In this document: piece by piece, positions 37,657-47,014 of the stretch
Layout: each line of letters opens with the position of its first letter
Numbering within the stretch: position 1 is the first letter of the stretch
Assembly (NCBI RefSeq): GCF_024343675.1
Contig: NZ_RJUD01000001.1
Span: forward strand, 62,001 to 126,000
Direction of reading: 5' to 3'
Origin: Lacihabitans sp. CS3-21
Lineage (GTDB): Bacteria; Bacteroidota; Bacteroidia; Cytophagales; Spirosomataceae
DNA length: 64,000 nucleotides
The notes under the pieces: generated by a model
What the model saw: the letters and a program-made list of their open reading frames with translations, nothing else
Database searches by the model: none
Told to the model about the DNA's origin: nothing
Program-made: the position numbers and the translations under genes

Positions 37657-38076
37657 CTAAACAATGTGCATGTCAAAGTCCACCGCACTTCTGACAAGTT
37701 TCCCGATAATTTCTCCAGAAACTGACAAAGCCTCAGCACCTTCTTGATCCTCTTCAATTCCGAAAGTTTTCATTAAATCTAACCAACCTACAGGATCGTG
37801 AATATTCAGCCATTTGTTGGGTAGATTGCTGGGATTAGAAAATGTATGAACCGTGTTTGGCGGTATATTTACAAAGTCATTTTGCTTTAATAACTTCTTC
37901 TCACCAGCAAGTATAAAGTCCATTTCGCCCTCTAAAACCATAAAAAACTCCGTAAGTCCGGCATGATAATGTGGAGGAGGCCCAGAAGTCTCTCCGATAA
38001 CCATATCATAATTTTCAGTGGTCATTATGGGTGAAATAAGATGACCAATTAACCAATATTTTTTTGACATTTCCAT
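37657..38076 (-). CDS. Cupin-domain protein
   Basis: Start placed at ATG 38076 (MEMSKKYWL), since the longer frame to 38109 would run through the palindromic operator; Met 38070 is also possible. About 139 residues. The cupin motif 1 'PPPHYHAGLTEFFMVLEGE' and motif 2 'FVNIPPNTVHTFSNPSN' supply the metal ligands His, His, Glu and His. Small single-domain cupins of this kind are dioxygenases, isomerases or ligand binders. It is divergent from a TetR gene and probably controlled by it. Confidence 0.82.
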   Translation of the reverse strand: MEMSKKYWLIGHLISPIMTTENYDMVIGETSGPPPHYHAGLTEFFMVLEGEMDFILAGEKKLLKQNDFVNIPPNTVHTFSNPSNLPNKWLNIHDPVGWLDLMKTFGIEEDQEGAEALSVSGEIIGKLVRSAVDFDMHIV

Positions 38077-38084
38077 ACAATTTG

Positions 38085-38116
38085 TATATTTGTGAGAAAA
38101 TTTTCTCACAAATATA
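38085..38116. promoter_or_regulatory. Perfect 32-bp palindromic operator
   Basis: A perfect palindrome centred between 38100 and 38101, with core TGAGAAAATTTTCTCA, lies between the divergent cupin and TetR genes, 31 bp before the TetR ATG. It is the obvious binding site for the adjacent TetR-family repressor. Seen directly; regulator assignment inferred. Confidence 0.8.
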
Positions 38117-38146
38117 AACTAGAGAAAAAATAAATTCCAAATAATT

Positions 38147-38779
38147 ATGAGAAAAATTTCTCACAAAAGCAAAAACCAACTGTCACTAAGTGTTGGTCGA
38201 GTAGATCAAAAGAAAAGAACACGCCAGCTTCTTTTAGATGCCGCCAATCAACTCTTGAGTGAAGGCATCGTATTTAATATTGACGACGTGGCCCAAAGAG
38301 CACAAATATCCACGGCCACAGCCTACCGGTATTTCTCCAACCCTGAGACCCTCAAACAAGAGGCAATACTGGCCATGAACACCAAAGACCCAGAAGAGAT
38401 TTTCGCAAACTTCAAAAGTGCCAGCCTGGCTGATCGAATGTCAGAAGCCATAGATTATCATCTAAATATGACCCAGACTAACGAGGACAGGTTTCGAATA
38501 TTCTTGAGCACCTCGCTTCAAGAATCTATAAAATCTCCTAAAACCAAACTCCGTGGTGCGAGACGAATTCCGATCATCAAAAAAGCTCTTGAGCCCTTCC
38601 AGAATGAAATTTCGATTGACCAATACGAACACCTCATAAACACTCTTTCAGTACTCATAGGATTGGAATCTTATTTGGTTCTTAAAGACATTTGTGGACT
38701 CAACCCTGAACAAATACGAGAAACCACACATTGGGCAATTCGTAATCTAATAAAATCTGTGTTGAACTATAAGGGTTAA
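38147..38779 (+). CDS. TetR-family transcriptional regulator
   Basis: 210 residues. The N-terminal helix-turn-helix spans about residues 24-70 ('TRQLLLDAANQLLSEGIVFNIDDVAQRAQISTATAYRYF', read across the domain) and is typical of TetR. The C-terminal ligand-binding domain is helical and unassigned. The first codons (ATGAGAAAAATTTCTCAC) themselves form a second operator copy, so the start at 38147 is supported by the lack of later Met codons before the domain. It likely represses itself and the divergent cupin gene. Confidence 0.87.
   Translation: MRKISHKSKNQLSLSVGRVDQKKRTRQLLLDAANQLLSEGIVFNIDDVAQRAQISTATAYRYFSNPETLKQEAILAMNTKDPEEIFANFKSASLADRMSEAIDYHLNMTQTNEDRFRIFLSTSLQESIKSPKTKLRGARRIPIIKKALEPFQNEISIDQYEHLINTLSVLIGLESYLVLKDICGLNPEQIRETTHWAIRNLIKSVLNYKG
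38148..38163. promoter_or_regulatory. Second operator copy overlapping the tetR start
   Basis: TGAGAAAAATTTCTCA differs from the core of the main palindrome by one base and overlaps the ATG. Occupation would block initiation, which fits autorepression. Confidence 0.6.
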
Positions 38780-38827
38780 ATTCCCCTTTCCAGTCAAAAC
38801 TTTTTGTCCATAAAATGTATCAAATAT

Positions 38828-39451
38828 TTAATCCCCAAATAAACGAGTAGTAGGTCCTACCAGCCAACGAATGACCTTTTGCGGAAATAAAGGCACATCT
38901 GCCACCCAAGTGTCAAATTTGAGTCCCAAACTAGCCAACTTCAAAAGCACTTTGGGTGATTTAGTACCATGCTGATCCATGACTGGGTAGAGCTGACTTA
39001 GACCATAAGCGAAATGTGATGGCATGGTAGGATGAATATCTGAACTATCGTTCAAGATAACCATTTGGCCAGTTTCATTAAATGGTTTATGCGGTGTACC
39101 TTTCGGAATCAAAATACTATCACCGGCCTTTAAGGTCCGTTTTTGGCCATGGATGAGTAAACTCAGCGTTCCCTTCTCTACTGCAAAAAACTCATCGAAC
39201 TCCTGGTGAATGTGTCCGGGAGGCCCTGCTGCATAAGGCTCAAGCGACACCTTCAGATAAACTTTTTTCTCGTCAAGCTTTTTTATGCTTAATTGCATTC
39301 CCTCTTCTTTACTTGCAAACTGTTGGTGTTTCTCGAAATATGCTGCGTAATCAATCGGTTTTGGTGGGAAAACATGGTTAAACAAAATACCTCCACCAAC
39401 CAAATAAAGAATGAGAAAGCCGAGAATGTAAATTATTGTTTTTTGAATCAT
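38828..39451 (-). CDS. Membrane-anchored cupin-domain protein
   Basis: 207 residues with one N-terminal hydrophobic segment (about 6-26), then a cupin domain. 'PPGHIHQEFDEFFAVEKGTLSLLIHG' supplies His-His-Glu and 'DSILIPKGTPHKPFN' the last His. A C-terminal region of about 70 residues has more hydrophobic stretches. It resembles the cupin at 37657 in its motifs ('EFFxVExG') but is longer. Enzymatic role unknown. It sits between TetR and AraC regulators. Confidence 0.78.
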   Translation of the reverse strand: MIQKTIIYILGFLILYLVGGGILFNHVFPPKPIDYAAYFEKHQQFASKEEGMQLSIKKLDEKKVYLKVSLEPYAAGPPGHIHQEFDEFFAVEKGTLSLLIHGQKRTLKAGDSILIPKGTPHKPFNETGQMVILNDSSDIHPTMPSHFAYGLSQLYPVMDQHGTKSPKVLLKLASLGLKFDTWVADVPLFPQKVIRWLVGPTTRLFGD

Positions 39452-39523
39452 GGCTATAAAATTGTAATGATTATGTTACAAAGCTACGGACCACAAAAAC
39501 TCAAAAATTGTATAAAATGAACC

Positions 39524-40369
39524 TCACAAATAAATAACCCGCGAAGTGATCGGAAGCGAAAGTTTTTTGAATTCTTTGGGTGTAAAACCCGTCATTTTTT
39601 TGATTTGATGTATGAAATGGGCTTGGTCAAAATAGTTTAATTCATGTGCTAAAGCCGTGAAATTCTCAATTTTTGAGTCCCCTTGGAGCATTTGAATAGC
39701 CTGACCTACTTTAAAAATATTTTGGAGGCTTTTGATACTTACGCCGGCATAAGACCGCAAGATTTTGTTGACATACTGATGCGAGTAACCTGTTTTGTCA
39801 ATTATTGCGTTGATGTTAAGTTCGTTTCGGAATTTTACTAAGTTTATAAAATCCTGTGGTAAGGTTAGGCTGTCAAATTTTGAAAGAATATTTGTCAATA
39901 ATTTTTCAAGGATCAATATCTTAGTTTCGCAAGATTCCTCTTCCCCCAAATCGTGATAGATGCTTTCGAAGAGGTTTTTGTTTATCAAATCGGCATCAAT
40001 AGCTTGATTTTTAAACTCTTCTATCGGAATTTTTATGAAAGGATAGGCTCCTCCAGATTTGAAAATTACCCCAACTTGCTGATGAATTTCCTCTTCTGAT
40101 TCATATTTCATAGAAATAAAATTGGTAAAAACCCCCGTAAAGACACAACGCTTAATGGGCAAATGTAACTTCCCACTAACGCTGGCGACAGGTTTTCCAA
40201 AATTAAAAAGCAACAGACAAGAGCCATCGGGAATAACTCGCTCCTCTTTGAAGTTAGGCTTGCCATTGCTCGCCCAGATAAGGTCAATATATGGCAAAAG
40301 AAGGGCGTTGGGCTTCTTAATAAAGAAATCCATGCCTTCGTTTACTTTTATATTGATCGGTATATCCAT
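39524..40369 (-). CDS. AraC-family transcriptional regulator
   Basis: 281 residues. An N-terminal sensing domain of the DUF6597 type ('LPYIDLIWASNG', 'RVIPDGSCLLLFNFG') leads into a C-terminal double helix-turn-helix. Its motifs are 'INAIIDKTGYSHQYVNKILRSYAGVS' and 'ALAHELNYFDQAHFIHQIKKMTGFTPKEFKK'. Such regulators commonly activate neighbouring genes, possibly the cupin gene 70 bp downstream on the same strand. A decayed copy of its 3' half lies directly upstream. Confidence 0.88.
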   Translation of the reverse strand: MDIPINIKVNEGMDFFIKKPNALLLPYIDLIWASNGKPNFKEERVIPDGSCLLLFNFGKPVASVSGKLHLPIKRCVFTGVFTNFISMKYESEEEIHQQVGVIFKSGGAYPFIKIPIEEFKNQAIDADLINKNLFESIYHDLGEEESCETKILILEKLLTNILSKFDSLTLPQDFINLVKFRNELNINAIIDKTGYSHQYVNKILRSYAGVSIKSLQNIFKVGQAIQMLQGDSKIENFTALAHELNYFDQAHFIHQIKKMTGFTPKEFKKLSLPITSRVIYL

Positions 40370-40415
40370 TCAGAAAAGAATTGAATTTCTGCAAGTTAAA
40401 AGAATTTTTGAATAT

Positions 40416-40730
40416 GAAAATTGTAAAAAATGAAACTAACAAATAAATTAACCGGGAAGTGATGGGCAGCGAAAGCTTTTTTGAATTCCTTAGGTGTAAA
40501 ACCGGTAATTTTTTTGACTTGATGTATGAAATTGGCTATGTCAAAATATTTTAACTAATATGCTAAGGCTATGAAATTGCCGATTTTTTGGCGGCTATTG
40601 CATATTTGAAAGGCCTGGCCCACTATAAAAAAATTCCTTTTGCTTTAAATATTTATGCTTAAAAGAGACCTCAAGAATTTGTTGAAGTCCAAGTGGGAGT
40701 ACCTTATTTCGTCAAATTATTGTGTCATTT
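40416..40730 (-). pseudogene. Decayed partial duplicate of the AraC gene 3' end
   Basis: About 315 bp align with 39508-39820, covering the 3' part of the AraC gene and its downstream sequence. Examples are AAGTGATGGGCAGCGAAAGC versus AAGTGATCGGAAGCGAAAGT, and 'CTTGATGTATGAAATTGGCT' versus 'TTTGATGTATGAAATGGGCT'. The copy has stops and indels and no 5' half. The rest of the 40370-40851 gap holds only the promoter of the next gene. Confidence 0.8.
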
Positions 40731-40771
40731 TTTTAGATTTGGTCTATGTGACATACACTTTGCTCTCTTTT

Positions 40772-40803
40772 TTGTTGGAAATTGTCTAAAAATCATAACT
40801 TTG
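40772..40803 (+). promoter_or_regulatory. Predicted promoter of the tricorn-like gene
   Basis: TTG elements at 40772-40777 and a -7 element TAACTTTG at 40796-40803 match the Bacteroidota TTTG/TAnnTTTG pattern. It lies about 50 bp before the ATG. Confidence 0.5.
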
Positions 40804-40851
40804 TTTATGAAATAGGGTTATATCTCTGACCCTTCAACAAACTAACGCTAT

Positions 40852-43800
40852 ATGAAAAAAACTATTCTAAGTGCAGTAATTCTCGGCTGCTCAAGCCTTT
40901 TTTTACAAGCACAAAACAATTTACTACTCCGTCAGCCAGCAATCAATAAAGATGGCTCAGTAGTAGCATTTTCATTTCAAGGTGATATTTGGACAGTGCC
41001 AAGTTCGGGTGGAAAAGCTACTCGTTTGACCATACACGAAGCTTATGAAAGCAATCCAGTTTTTAGCCCAGATGGCAATCAGATTGCTTTTTCAGGGTCA
41101 AGATTTGGTAACAATGATATTTTCGTAATGCCAACTGATGGCGGAATGCCCAAGCGTCTGACTTATCATTCTGGCTCAGATAATATTTCAAGCTGGACTC
41201 ACGCCGATAAAATTTTATTTTCTACCAACCGAGAATTCAAGCAAATCGAACGTCCAAGTGAAGTTTATACAATCAGCTCGAAAGGCGGTACTGAGTCCCG
41301 TTTTTTAGATGCCGTTGGACATGACCCAATATTTTCTCCTGATGGCCGTTTTTTGGCTTTTGTCCGTGGCGATATTAACCCAGTTGCTCGTCAAGACTAC
41401 AAAGGAAGTTCTGACCGTGACCTTTGGTTGTATGATACTAAAAACAAAACTTATCAGCAACTTCCAAGTTTTGAAACCAACGATGTGTTGCCACAGTGGG
41501 GCGGAAACAATTCGCTGTATTTTTTGAGTAGTATTGATGGTGCGTACAATATTTATCGCCTAAAAATTGATACCAATGGCAAAGCTGCCGAAAAAGCTGA
41601 AAAATTGACCAATTTTAAAGATGAATCAATTCGTGCGTTTAGTGTGTCGGCTGATGGTAATTCGATAGTTTTCGAGAAAGACATGAACCTATATACGATG
41701 AAAACTTCGGGCGGTTCAACTCAAAAGCTCAACGTACAAATCAGTGCCGACGACCGTTTGGATGCCACCGAACAAAAAACATTTACCACAGGAGCAAGCC
41801 AATATGCAGTTTCTCCCAATGGAAAAATGTTAGCATACTCGATTCGCGGTGAGGTTTTTCTGAAAGAAGCCGATAAAGAAAAATCAAGAAGTATCAATGT
41901 TTCGGAACATGGTTTTCGTGATGTTGAACCAACTTGGTTGAATGATTCAACGCTACTTTTTACGAGCGACCGTGCCAATGGAAATTTTGATATTTACATG
42001 GTTCGTTCGGCCGATACAACCCAACGCAATATCTTCAAATCATTGAAGCACGAACTTACGCAAATAACCAAAACTCCAACCGACGAAAATGGTTTGAGTG
42101 TGTCGTCCGATGGTAAAAAGATTGCTTACGTGCGTGGAAGAGGGACTTTTGTAGTAGCCGATATTTCGGCCGATGGCAAATTATCAAACGAAAAAATCAT
42201 GAATGATAGTTGGGCATCGCCAAGCAGTATCGTTTGGAGTCCAGATAATAAATGGTTGGCATATTCGCTCGAAGATTTGTATTTCAACGAAGAAGTTTTC
42301 ATTCAGGCAGCTGATAATTCCTCAAAACCAGTTAATGTTTCGATGCACCCACGAGGCGATAGCCGTCCGTTTTGGAGTGCCGATGGTTCGAAATTAGGTT
42401 TTATTTCACAACGAAGTGTGGGCCGAAGTGCCGATGTTTGGTTTGTATGGCTCAAAAAAGAAGATTGGGAAAAGGAAATCCAAGATTGGCAAGAACGCGA
42501 AACGCCAGCCGAAGCTGCTCCAGCAAAACCAAACGACAAAAAAGATAAAACTCCGAAGCCAATCAAGATTGATTTCGATAAAATCTATGAGCGTGTGGTG
42601 CAAGTAACCAACTTCCCTGGCGATGAAAGCGACCTTGTAATCTCGAAAGATGGTGAAACTTTTTACTACACAACCACCAGCAGCAATGCCAAAGGTAGAG
42701 ATTTGTTTAGCATCAAATGGGATGGAAAAGATTTGAAGGAAATCACGAAGGGCGGAGCAAATCCAAATGGCGTGACGATGGACAAAGAGGGAAAATTCTT
42801 ATACTTTGCTAAACAAGGAGCTTTGGGTAGAATTGACATAAAAACGAGTGCATCCGAAAATCTACCTTTTGTTTCAAAAATGAAAGTTGATTATACCGCT
42901 GAACGTACACAAGTTTTTGAAGAAGCATGGCGTACTATTCGTGATGGTTTTTACGACCCTAAATTTCATGGAAATGATTGGATGAAATTACATGATAAAT
43001 ACAAAGAGCGTTGCGTAAATGCCAGCACGGGCAATGATTTTAGAGATATGTTTAACCTGCTTTTGGGTGAACTCAACTCCAGCCACATGGGGCTTACCGT
43101 AACCGACCGTGCCGAAACACAACGTGAAGCAACTGGACTGCTGGGTGCTGAAATTTCGCCTGTAATTGGTGGTGTGAAAATCAATCATATTGTGCCAGAA
43201 ACCCCTGCAGATAAAGAAAAAAGCAAACTCAACGAGGGTGACGTAATTGTGGCGGTAAATGGTGAAAATGTAAGCGAAACTACTAACTTTCATGGTTTAT
43301 TAAATGGTTTAGTCAACGAAAAAGTATTATTGACCATAAAAGCCGCCGATGGCAAAACTCGTGAAGTAGCTATTAGATTGGCTGCCAGTATTTCGAGCAA
43401 TTTGTATGAAGAATGGGTAGAAAACCGCAAGAAATTGGTAGAAAAATATTCAAACGGACGTTTGGGTTATATTCATATCAAAGGCATGGATTTCCCGAGT
43501 TTTGAAGTAGTAGAGCGTGAATTTACCGCAGCAGGCTACGGAAAAGAAGGCTTGCTGATTGATGTGCGTTATAATGGGGGGGGCTCAACAACCGATTATT
43601 TAATGACGATGCTCAATTATAAGCAACATGCCTATACGATTCCAAGAGGAGCGAGTAATGATTTGGAAAAAGATAAGTTGAAGTTTAAAGATTATTATCC
43701 AACAGGCGAACGCTTGGTTTATGCCGCTTGGACAAAACCTTCGATTGCACTTTGTAATGAAGGCAGTTACTCAAACGCTGAAATTTTCTCACATGCTTAC

Positions 43801-44067
43801 AAAACGCTCGGGGTCGGCAAATTGGTGGGCGTTCCAACCAATGGTTCGGTAATTTCAACTGGTGGAAAAGCCTTAATGGATGGTTCATTTGTGCGTTTAC
43901 CATTCCGTGGCTGGTTTACGAAAGCCACTGATAAAAACCAAGAACTTGGGCCCGCCGTGCCAGATATTATCGTAGAAAATCAACCAGATTGGATTTCAAA
44001 AGGCACTGACGACCAACTCAAAACCGCAGTTGAAGTGCTTTTGAAAGATATTGATGCTAAGAAATAA
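40852..44067 (+). CDS. Tricorn-like S41 family protease
   Basis: 1071 residues with a signal peptide (about 1-20, ending LQAQ). Two WD40/PD40-type beta-propellers follow (about 25-310 and 310-660; repeats 'NPVFSPDGNQIAFSG' and 'IVWSPDNKWLAYS'). A core domain holds Ser744-His745 (SSHMG), a PDZ spans about 765-840, and the S41 catalytic domain carries Ser974 in NEGSYSNAEIF. These line up with tricorn Ser745/His746/Ser965. It degrades peptides, here probably in the periplasm. A G8 run (43576-43583) encodes the Gly-rich active-site loop. Confidence 0.92.
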   Translation: MKKTILSAVILGCSSLFLQAQNNLLLRQPAINKDGSVVAFSFQGDIWTVPSSGGKATRLTIHEAYESNPVFSPDGNQIAFSGSRFGNNDIFVMPTDGGMPKRLTYHSGSDNISSWTHADKILFSTNREFKQIERPSEVYTISSKGGTESRFLDAVGHDPIFSPDGRFLAFVRGDINPVARQDYKGSSDRDLWLYDTKNKTYQQLPSFETNDVLPQWGGNNSLYFLSSIDGAYNIYRLKIDTNGKAAEKAEKLTNFKDESIRAFSVSADGNSIVFEKDMNLYTMKTSGGSTQKLNVQISADDRLDATEQKTFTTGASQYAVSPNGKMLAYSIRGEVFLKEADKEKSRSINVSEHGFRDVEPTWLNDSTLLFTSDRANGNFDIYMVRSADTTQRNIFKSLKHELTQITKTPTDENGLSVSSDGKKIAYVRGRGTFVVADISADGKLSNEKIMNDSWASPSSIVWSPDNKWLAYSLEDLYFNEEVFIQAADNSSKPVNVSMHPRGDSRPFWSADGSKLGFISQRSVGRSADVWFVWLKKEDWEKEIQDWQERETPAEAAPAKPNDKKDKTPKPIKIDFDKIYERVVQVTNFPGDESDLVISKDGETFYYTTTSSNAKGRDLFSIKWDGKDLKEITKGGANPNGVTMDKEGKFLYFAKQGALGRIDIKTSASENLPFVSKMKVDYTAERTQVFEEAWRTIRDGFYDPKFHGNDWMKLHDKYKERCVNASTGNDFRDMFNLLLGELNSSHMGLTVTDRAETQREATGLLGAEISPVIGGVKINHIVPETPADKEKSKLNEGDVIVAVNGENVSETTNFHGLLNGLVNEKVLLTIKAADGKTREVAIRLAASISSNLYEEWVENRKKLVEKYSNGRLGYIHIKGMDFPSFEVVEREFTAAGYGKEGLLIDVRYNGGGSTTDYLMTMLNYKQHAYTIPRGASNDLEKDKLKFKDYYPTGERLVYAAWTKPSIALCNEGSYSNAEIFSHAYKTLGVGKLVGVPTNGSVISTGGKALMDGSFVRLPFRGWFTKATDKNQELGPAVPDIIVENQPDWISKGTDDQLKTAVEVLLKDIDAKK

Positions 44068-44086
44068 AATTTAAGATTATCTTTTT

Positions 44087-44128
44087 AAAACGTCGGCATG
44101 GTTTTTTCAACCATGCCGACGTTTTTTT
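44087..44128 (+). terminator. Strong intrinsic terminator of the tricorn-like gene
   Basis: Stem AACGTCGGCATGGTT / AACCATGCCGACGTT (15 bp) with a short loop, then seven Ts. The following stretch to 44410 shows no convincing gene on either strand. Confidence 0.92.
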
Positions 44129-44410
44129 GCTACATATCGACTGAACCCATCTTTGGTCAATTTTAAACTGATCTACACATAAATTTGCCCAACAACCTCA
44201 CTTTATTGATTTTATCTCTAAAAGCAAAGTTCAAAAAACTGTGTTTGACCTTTTGTAGATAGACACATTTTCTCTAACTCTGCCATCTTTTTCACGGCTT
44301 CACAGGCAAGTTCTATTATGTGTTTAAAATTCGCCGCCATGTGCCATGCCCAAACTTTAACAAACAGAAGAAAGAGCGATAAAATAAAGAGGCTTTGTAG
44401 TTTCAAGTGC

Positions 44411-46219
44411 CTATACTTTCTCAAATATAATGGCGGTACCTCCACCAAGAGAAGATTTTATTTCTAATTTAGCTTCAATCTCCTCTGCACGGGTTTTCAT
44501 ATTGTTGAGTCCATAAGACTCCGTGACTTTATTTTGCTCTAAATCAAAGCCTTTACCATTATCTGTTATTTCTAAAAAATAGTTTTTTTCAGAAAAATCG
44601 GCATTAATTTTCACCAAACTCGCCGAAGCATATTTTTGGGTATTATTAAGTGCTTCCTGCACGATCCTGAATAGATTTAGGCCCTGAATCGGAGTTAAAA
44701 CTACCTCTTCACCTTTTATATAAATTTCAACGTTGAAGCTATTTTCATCACTGAATTTTTTTACAAATTCCTGGATCCTCGACCTCAAATCTGCAACTGA
44801 AATTTCAGAATTATACGTGGCCCAAATCGTATCTCGCAAACTCTGAGCAGCCAAGCGTACTTCACCAGAAATATTCTCAAGTTTTTCGGGCAGAAGCTTT
44901 TGGTTTTCAAAAAGATAAAAGGCATTGTCAAGACTTGTACTAACAACAGTCAGTTGAGAACCAACGCTATCGTGGAGTTCCTTGGCTATGCGTTGGCGTT
45001 CTATTTCTTTGGCAGATAATAGTTTCTTTTGGTTTTCTATTTCAATATTTTTGAGCTTTTCATTTTCTGTGGCTTTCCTTTTTATCGATGAAATCCTCCA
45101 CAACAGTCCGCCAGAAACCAAAATCCCTAACAAAGCCAAACTCAAACCAATAATCCAATTACGTTTTTGGGCATTTTCAAGTTGTGCGGCTTTCAATTTG
45201 GCTTCTTTTTCTGCGGTTTTGTATTTTATGTCAAATTCGGATAATTGTTTGTTTTTTTCGGTGGTGTAAAGAGAATCTCTCATTTTTAGGATTAACTTTT
45301 GATATTTATCACCATTCTTGATATCGTTTTTTATATAATAAAATCGCTCTAATGTATAGTATAATTTTAGCATTGAACTATTGTCATTTAATTCCTTTGC
45401 CAAATTTTGTGATTCTTCAAAAAACATTGCTGCTTTTTTGAAATCTTTCGTTTCTGTATATAGCATTCCTAAAAATCTTGTACCATCAATTAAGCTCCAC
45501 TTATCATTTATTTGTTTTTGAATCTTATAGGCTGCTAGTAGTGGTTTTTCAGCATTGTGAGATTCATTGATTTTACGGAATAAATTGCCATAAGTTGATA
45601 AATGGCTGGCATAACTCTTTAGGTTTTTCTTTTTTTTATAATAATTTGCGGCCTTCAAATATTGTTCTTGAGCATCTTCATATTTACCCATTGCGATGTA
45701 ATTATTGGCAACATAAGTATTGATTTCGACAATTCTTTCCTCATCTTTTAAGTATTTAGCAATTGTTAATGCCTCTCTAAAATAATCTATCGATTCTAAG
45801 TGATTTCCCATTTCATGTGATAACCAACCCAAACCTTCATACGCTGAAATTTTATAATTTTCATTTTTTATTTGTGTAGCAAAATTCAATGATTCAATGA
45901 AATGTCTTTTTGCCTCAGGAAACTTATAAATATTTTTATAGCGATAGCCTAAAATAAGTTTTTCATAAGAAACCGCCTTCAAGTTCTTATTTCTTTTGTA
46001 AAAGTCTATTGCTAATTGTGAAAAATAAACAGAAGAATCAATCTGTTTTGCATCGGCATAGAAAGAACCTAAGCTACTCCACAATTTCACTTTTGAAGAA
46101 TCCGATTTTATTAAAAGTAGTTGATTTTTGAGACTATCAATTTTATTCTTTTGTGAAAAAGATTGATTAGAAAACAAGAAAAAGGACGCAATTATAAGAC
46201 ACTTGACTACAAAATTCAT
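44411..46219 (-). CDS. TPR sensor histidine kinase, NarX/LiaS type
   Basis: 602 residues with a signal peptide (about 1-22). Some six TPR-like repeats span about 30-310. A coiled coil follows (about 310-345), then one transmembrane helix (about 352-370). The HisKA_3 dimerisation box 'RQRIAKELHDSVGSQLTVV' holds the phospho-acceptor His, and the HATPase has 'EITDNGKGFDL' and 'SYGLNNMKTRAEEI'. It follows its NarL-type regulator gene by 25 bp on the same strand. Signal unknown. Confidence 0.9.
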   Translation of the reverse strand: MNFVVKCLIIASFFLFSNQSFSQKNKIDSLKNQLLLIKSDSSKVKLWSSLGSFYADAKQIDSSVYFSQLAIDFYKRNKNLKAVSYEKLILGYRYKNIYKFPEAKRHFIESLNFATQIKNENYKISAYEGLGWLSHEMGNHLESIDYFREALTIAKYLKDEERIVEINTYVANNYIAMGKYEDAQEQYLKAANYYKKKKNLKSYASHLSTYGNLFRKINESHNAEKPLLAAYKIQKQINDKWSLIDGTRFLGMLYTETKDFKKAAMFFEESQNLAKELNDNSSMLKLYYTLERFYYIKNDIKNGDKYQKLILKMRDSLYTTEKNKQLSEFDIKYKTAEKEAKLKAAQLENAQKRNWIIGLSLALLGILVSGGLLWRISSIKRKATENEKLKNIEIENQKKLLSAKEIERQRIAKELHDSVGSQLTVVSTSLDNAFYLFENQKLLPEKLENISGEVRLAAQSLRDTIWATYNSEISVADLRSRIQEFVKKFSDENSFNVEIYIKGEEVVLTPIQGLNLFRIVQEALNNTQKYASASLVKINADFSEKNYFLEITDNGKGFDLEQNKVTESYGLNNMKTRAEEIEAKLEIKSSLGGGTAIIFEKV

Positions 46220-46244
46220 ACTAAATCATCATTTTACATTAAAA

Positions 46245-46907
46245 TCATACCCACCTATTCTTTTGTGCCACTGACACAGCCTCCAATTTAGAGTGTACCT
46301 GAAGCTTTTGATAAATATTTTCTATATGCTTACGTGCAGTTTTGGCAGAAATAAAAAGTTGGTCAGCTATTTGGTTGTAATTAAGTCCGGCAGCAACTTT
46401 CTCAAGTATTTCTATTTCTCTCTTCGATAAATTATAAGATTCTGGGCTTAGATAAGATTCGGTCTTTTGGCCTACCACCTCCTGACTTCTAAGCATTTTA
46501 AGGGTTTTCATGGCTATAGTTGGCGACATCGGAGCACCGCCTTCCATCAATTCTTCTATGGCAGCTACAATTTTGGAGGGTTTTTCATCTTTGGTCAAAT
46601 ATCCCGATGCACCAGCTTTTATGGCCTCAAAAATTTTATCCTCGCGATCGAGCACGCTCAGCATCATTATTTTTATTTCAGGAAAAAGCTCTTTTACCCG
46701 TCTGGTGGTTTCTATGCCGTCCATTTCGGGCATTTCTATGTCCATCAGGAGCATGTCGGGGTGGTGATTGTTGAGCTTGTCTAAGGCATCATGACCACCA
46801 TTGGCTTTAAACAACACCTGAACTTCGTCAAAAATCGAGAGATTCTGACTAATGTTTCGCAGCAATGTTGGGTTATCATCAACGAGGCCAATCGTAATCA
46901 TGGACAT
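46245..46907 (-). CDS. NarL/FixJ-type response regulator
   Basis: 220 residues. The receiver domain has Asp10/Asp11 and phospho-acceptor Asp56 (LLMDIEMPEMDG) plus Lys near 107 ('GYLTKDEKPSK'). The C-terminal LuxR-type helix-turn-helix (about 155-218) reads 'LSKREIEILEKVAAGLNYNQIADQLFISAKTARKHIENIYQKL' across the domain. It is the first gene of a two-gene unit with the TPR kinase. Targets are unknown. Confidence 0.93.
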   Translation of the reverse strand: MSMITIGLVDDNPTLLRNISQNLSIFDEVQVLFKANGGHDALDKLNNHHPDMLLMDIEMPEMDGIETTRRVKELFPEIKIMMLSVLDREDKIFEAIKAGASGYLTKDEKPSKIVAAIEELMEGGAPMSPTIAMKTLKMLRSQEVVGQKTESYLSPESYNLSKREIEILEKVAAGLNYNQIADQLFISAKTARKHIENIYQKLQVHSKLEAVSVAQKNRWV

Positions 46908-47014
46908 TTGTTTTTATACAAATGTAGGATTTTATCATGGCAAAAAACAATAGGGCATTTGACGTATTTTTCAAAATAATCCAAATTCCCAAATTTCTTC
47001 TTTTTTTATAAGAA

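Noticed and set aside
44218-44448. 76-residue minus-strand frame after the tricorn terminator
   Set aside because: Overlaps the 3' end of the histidine kinase out of frame; no domain, no promoter seen.
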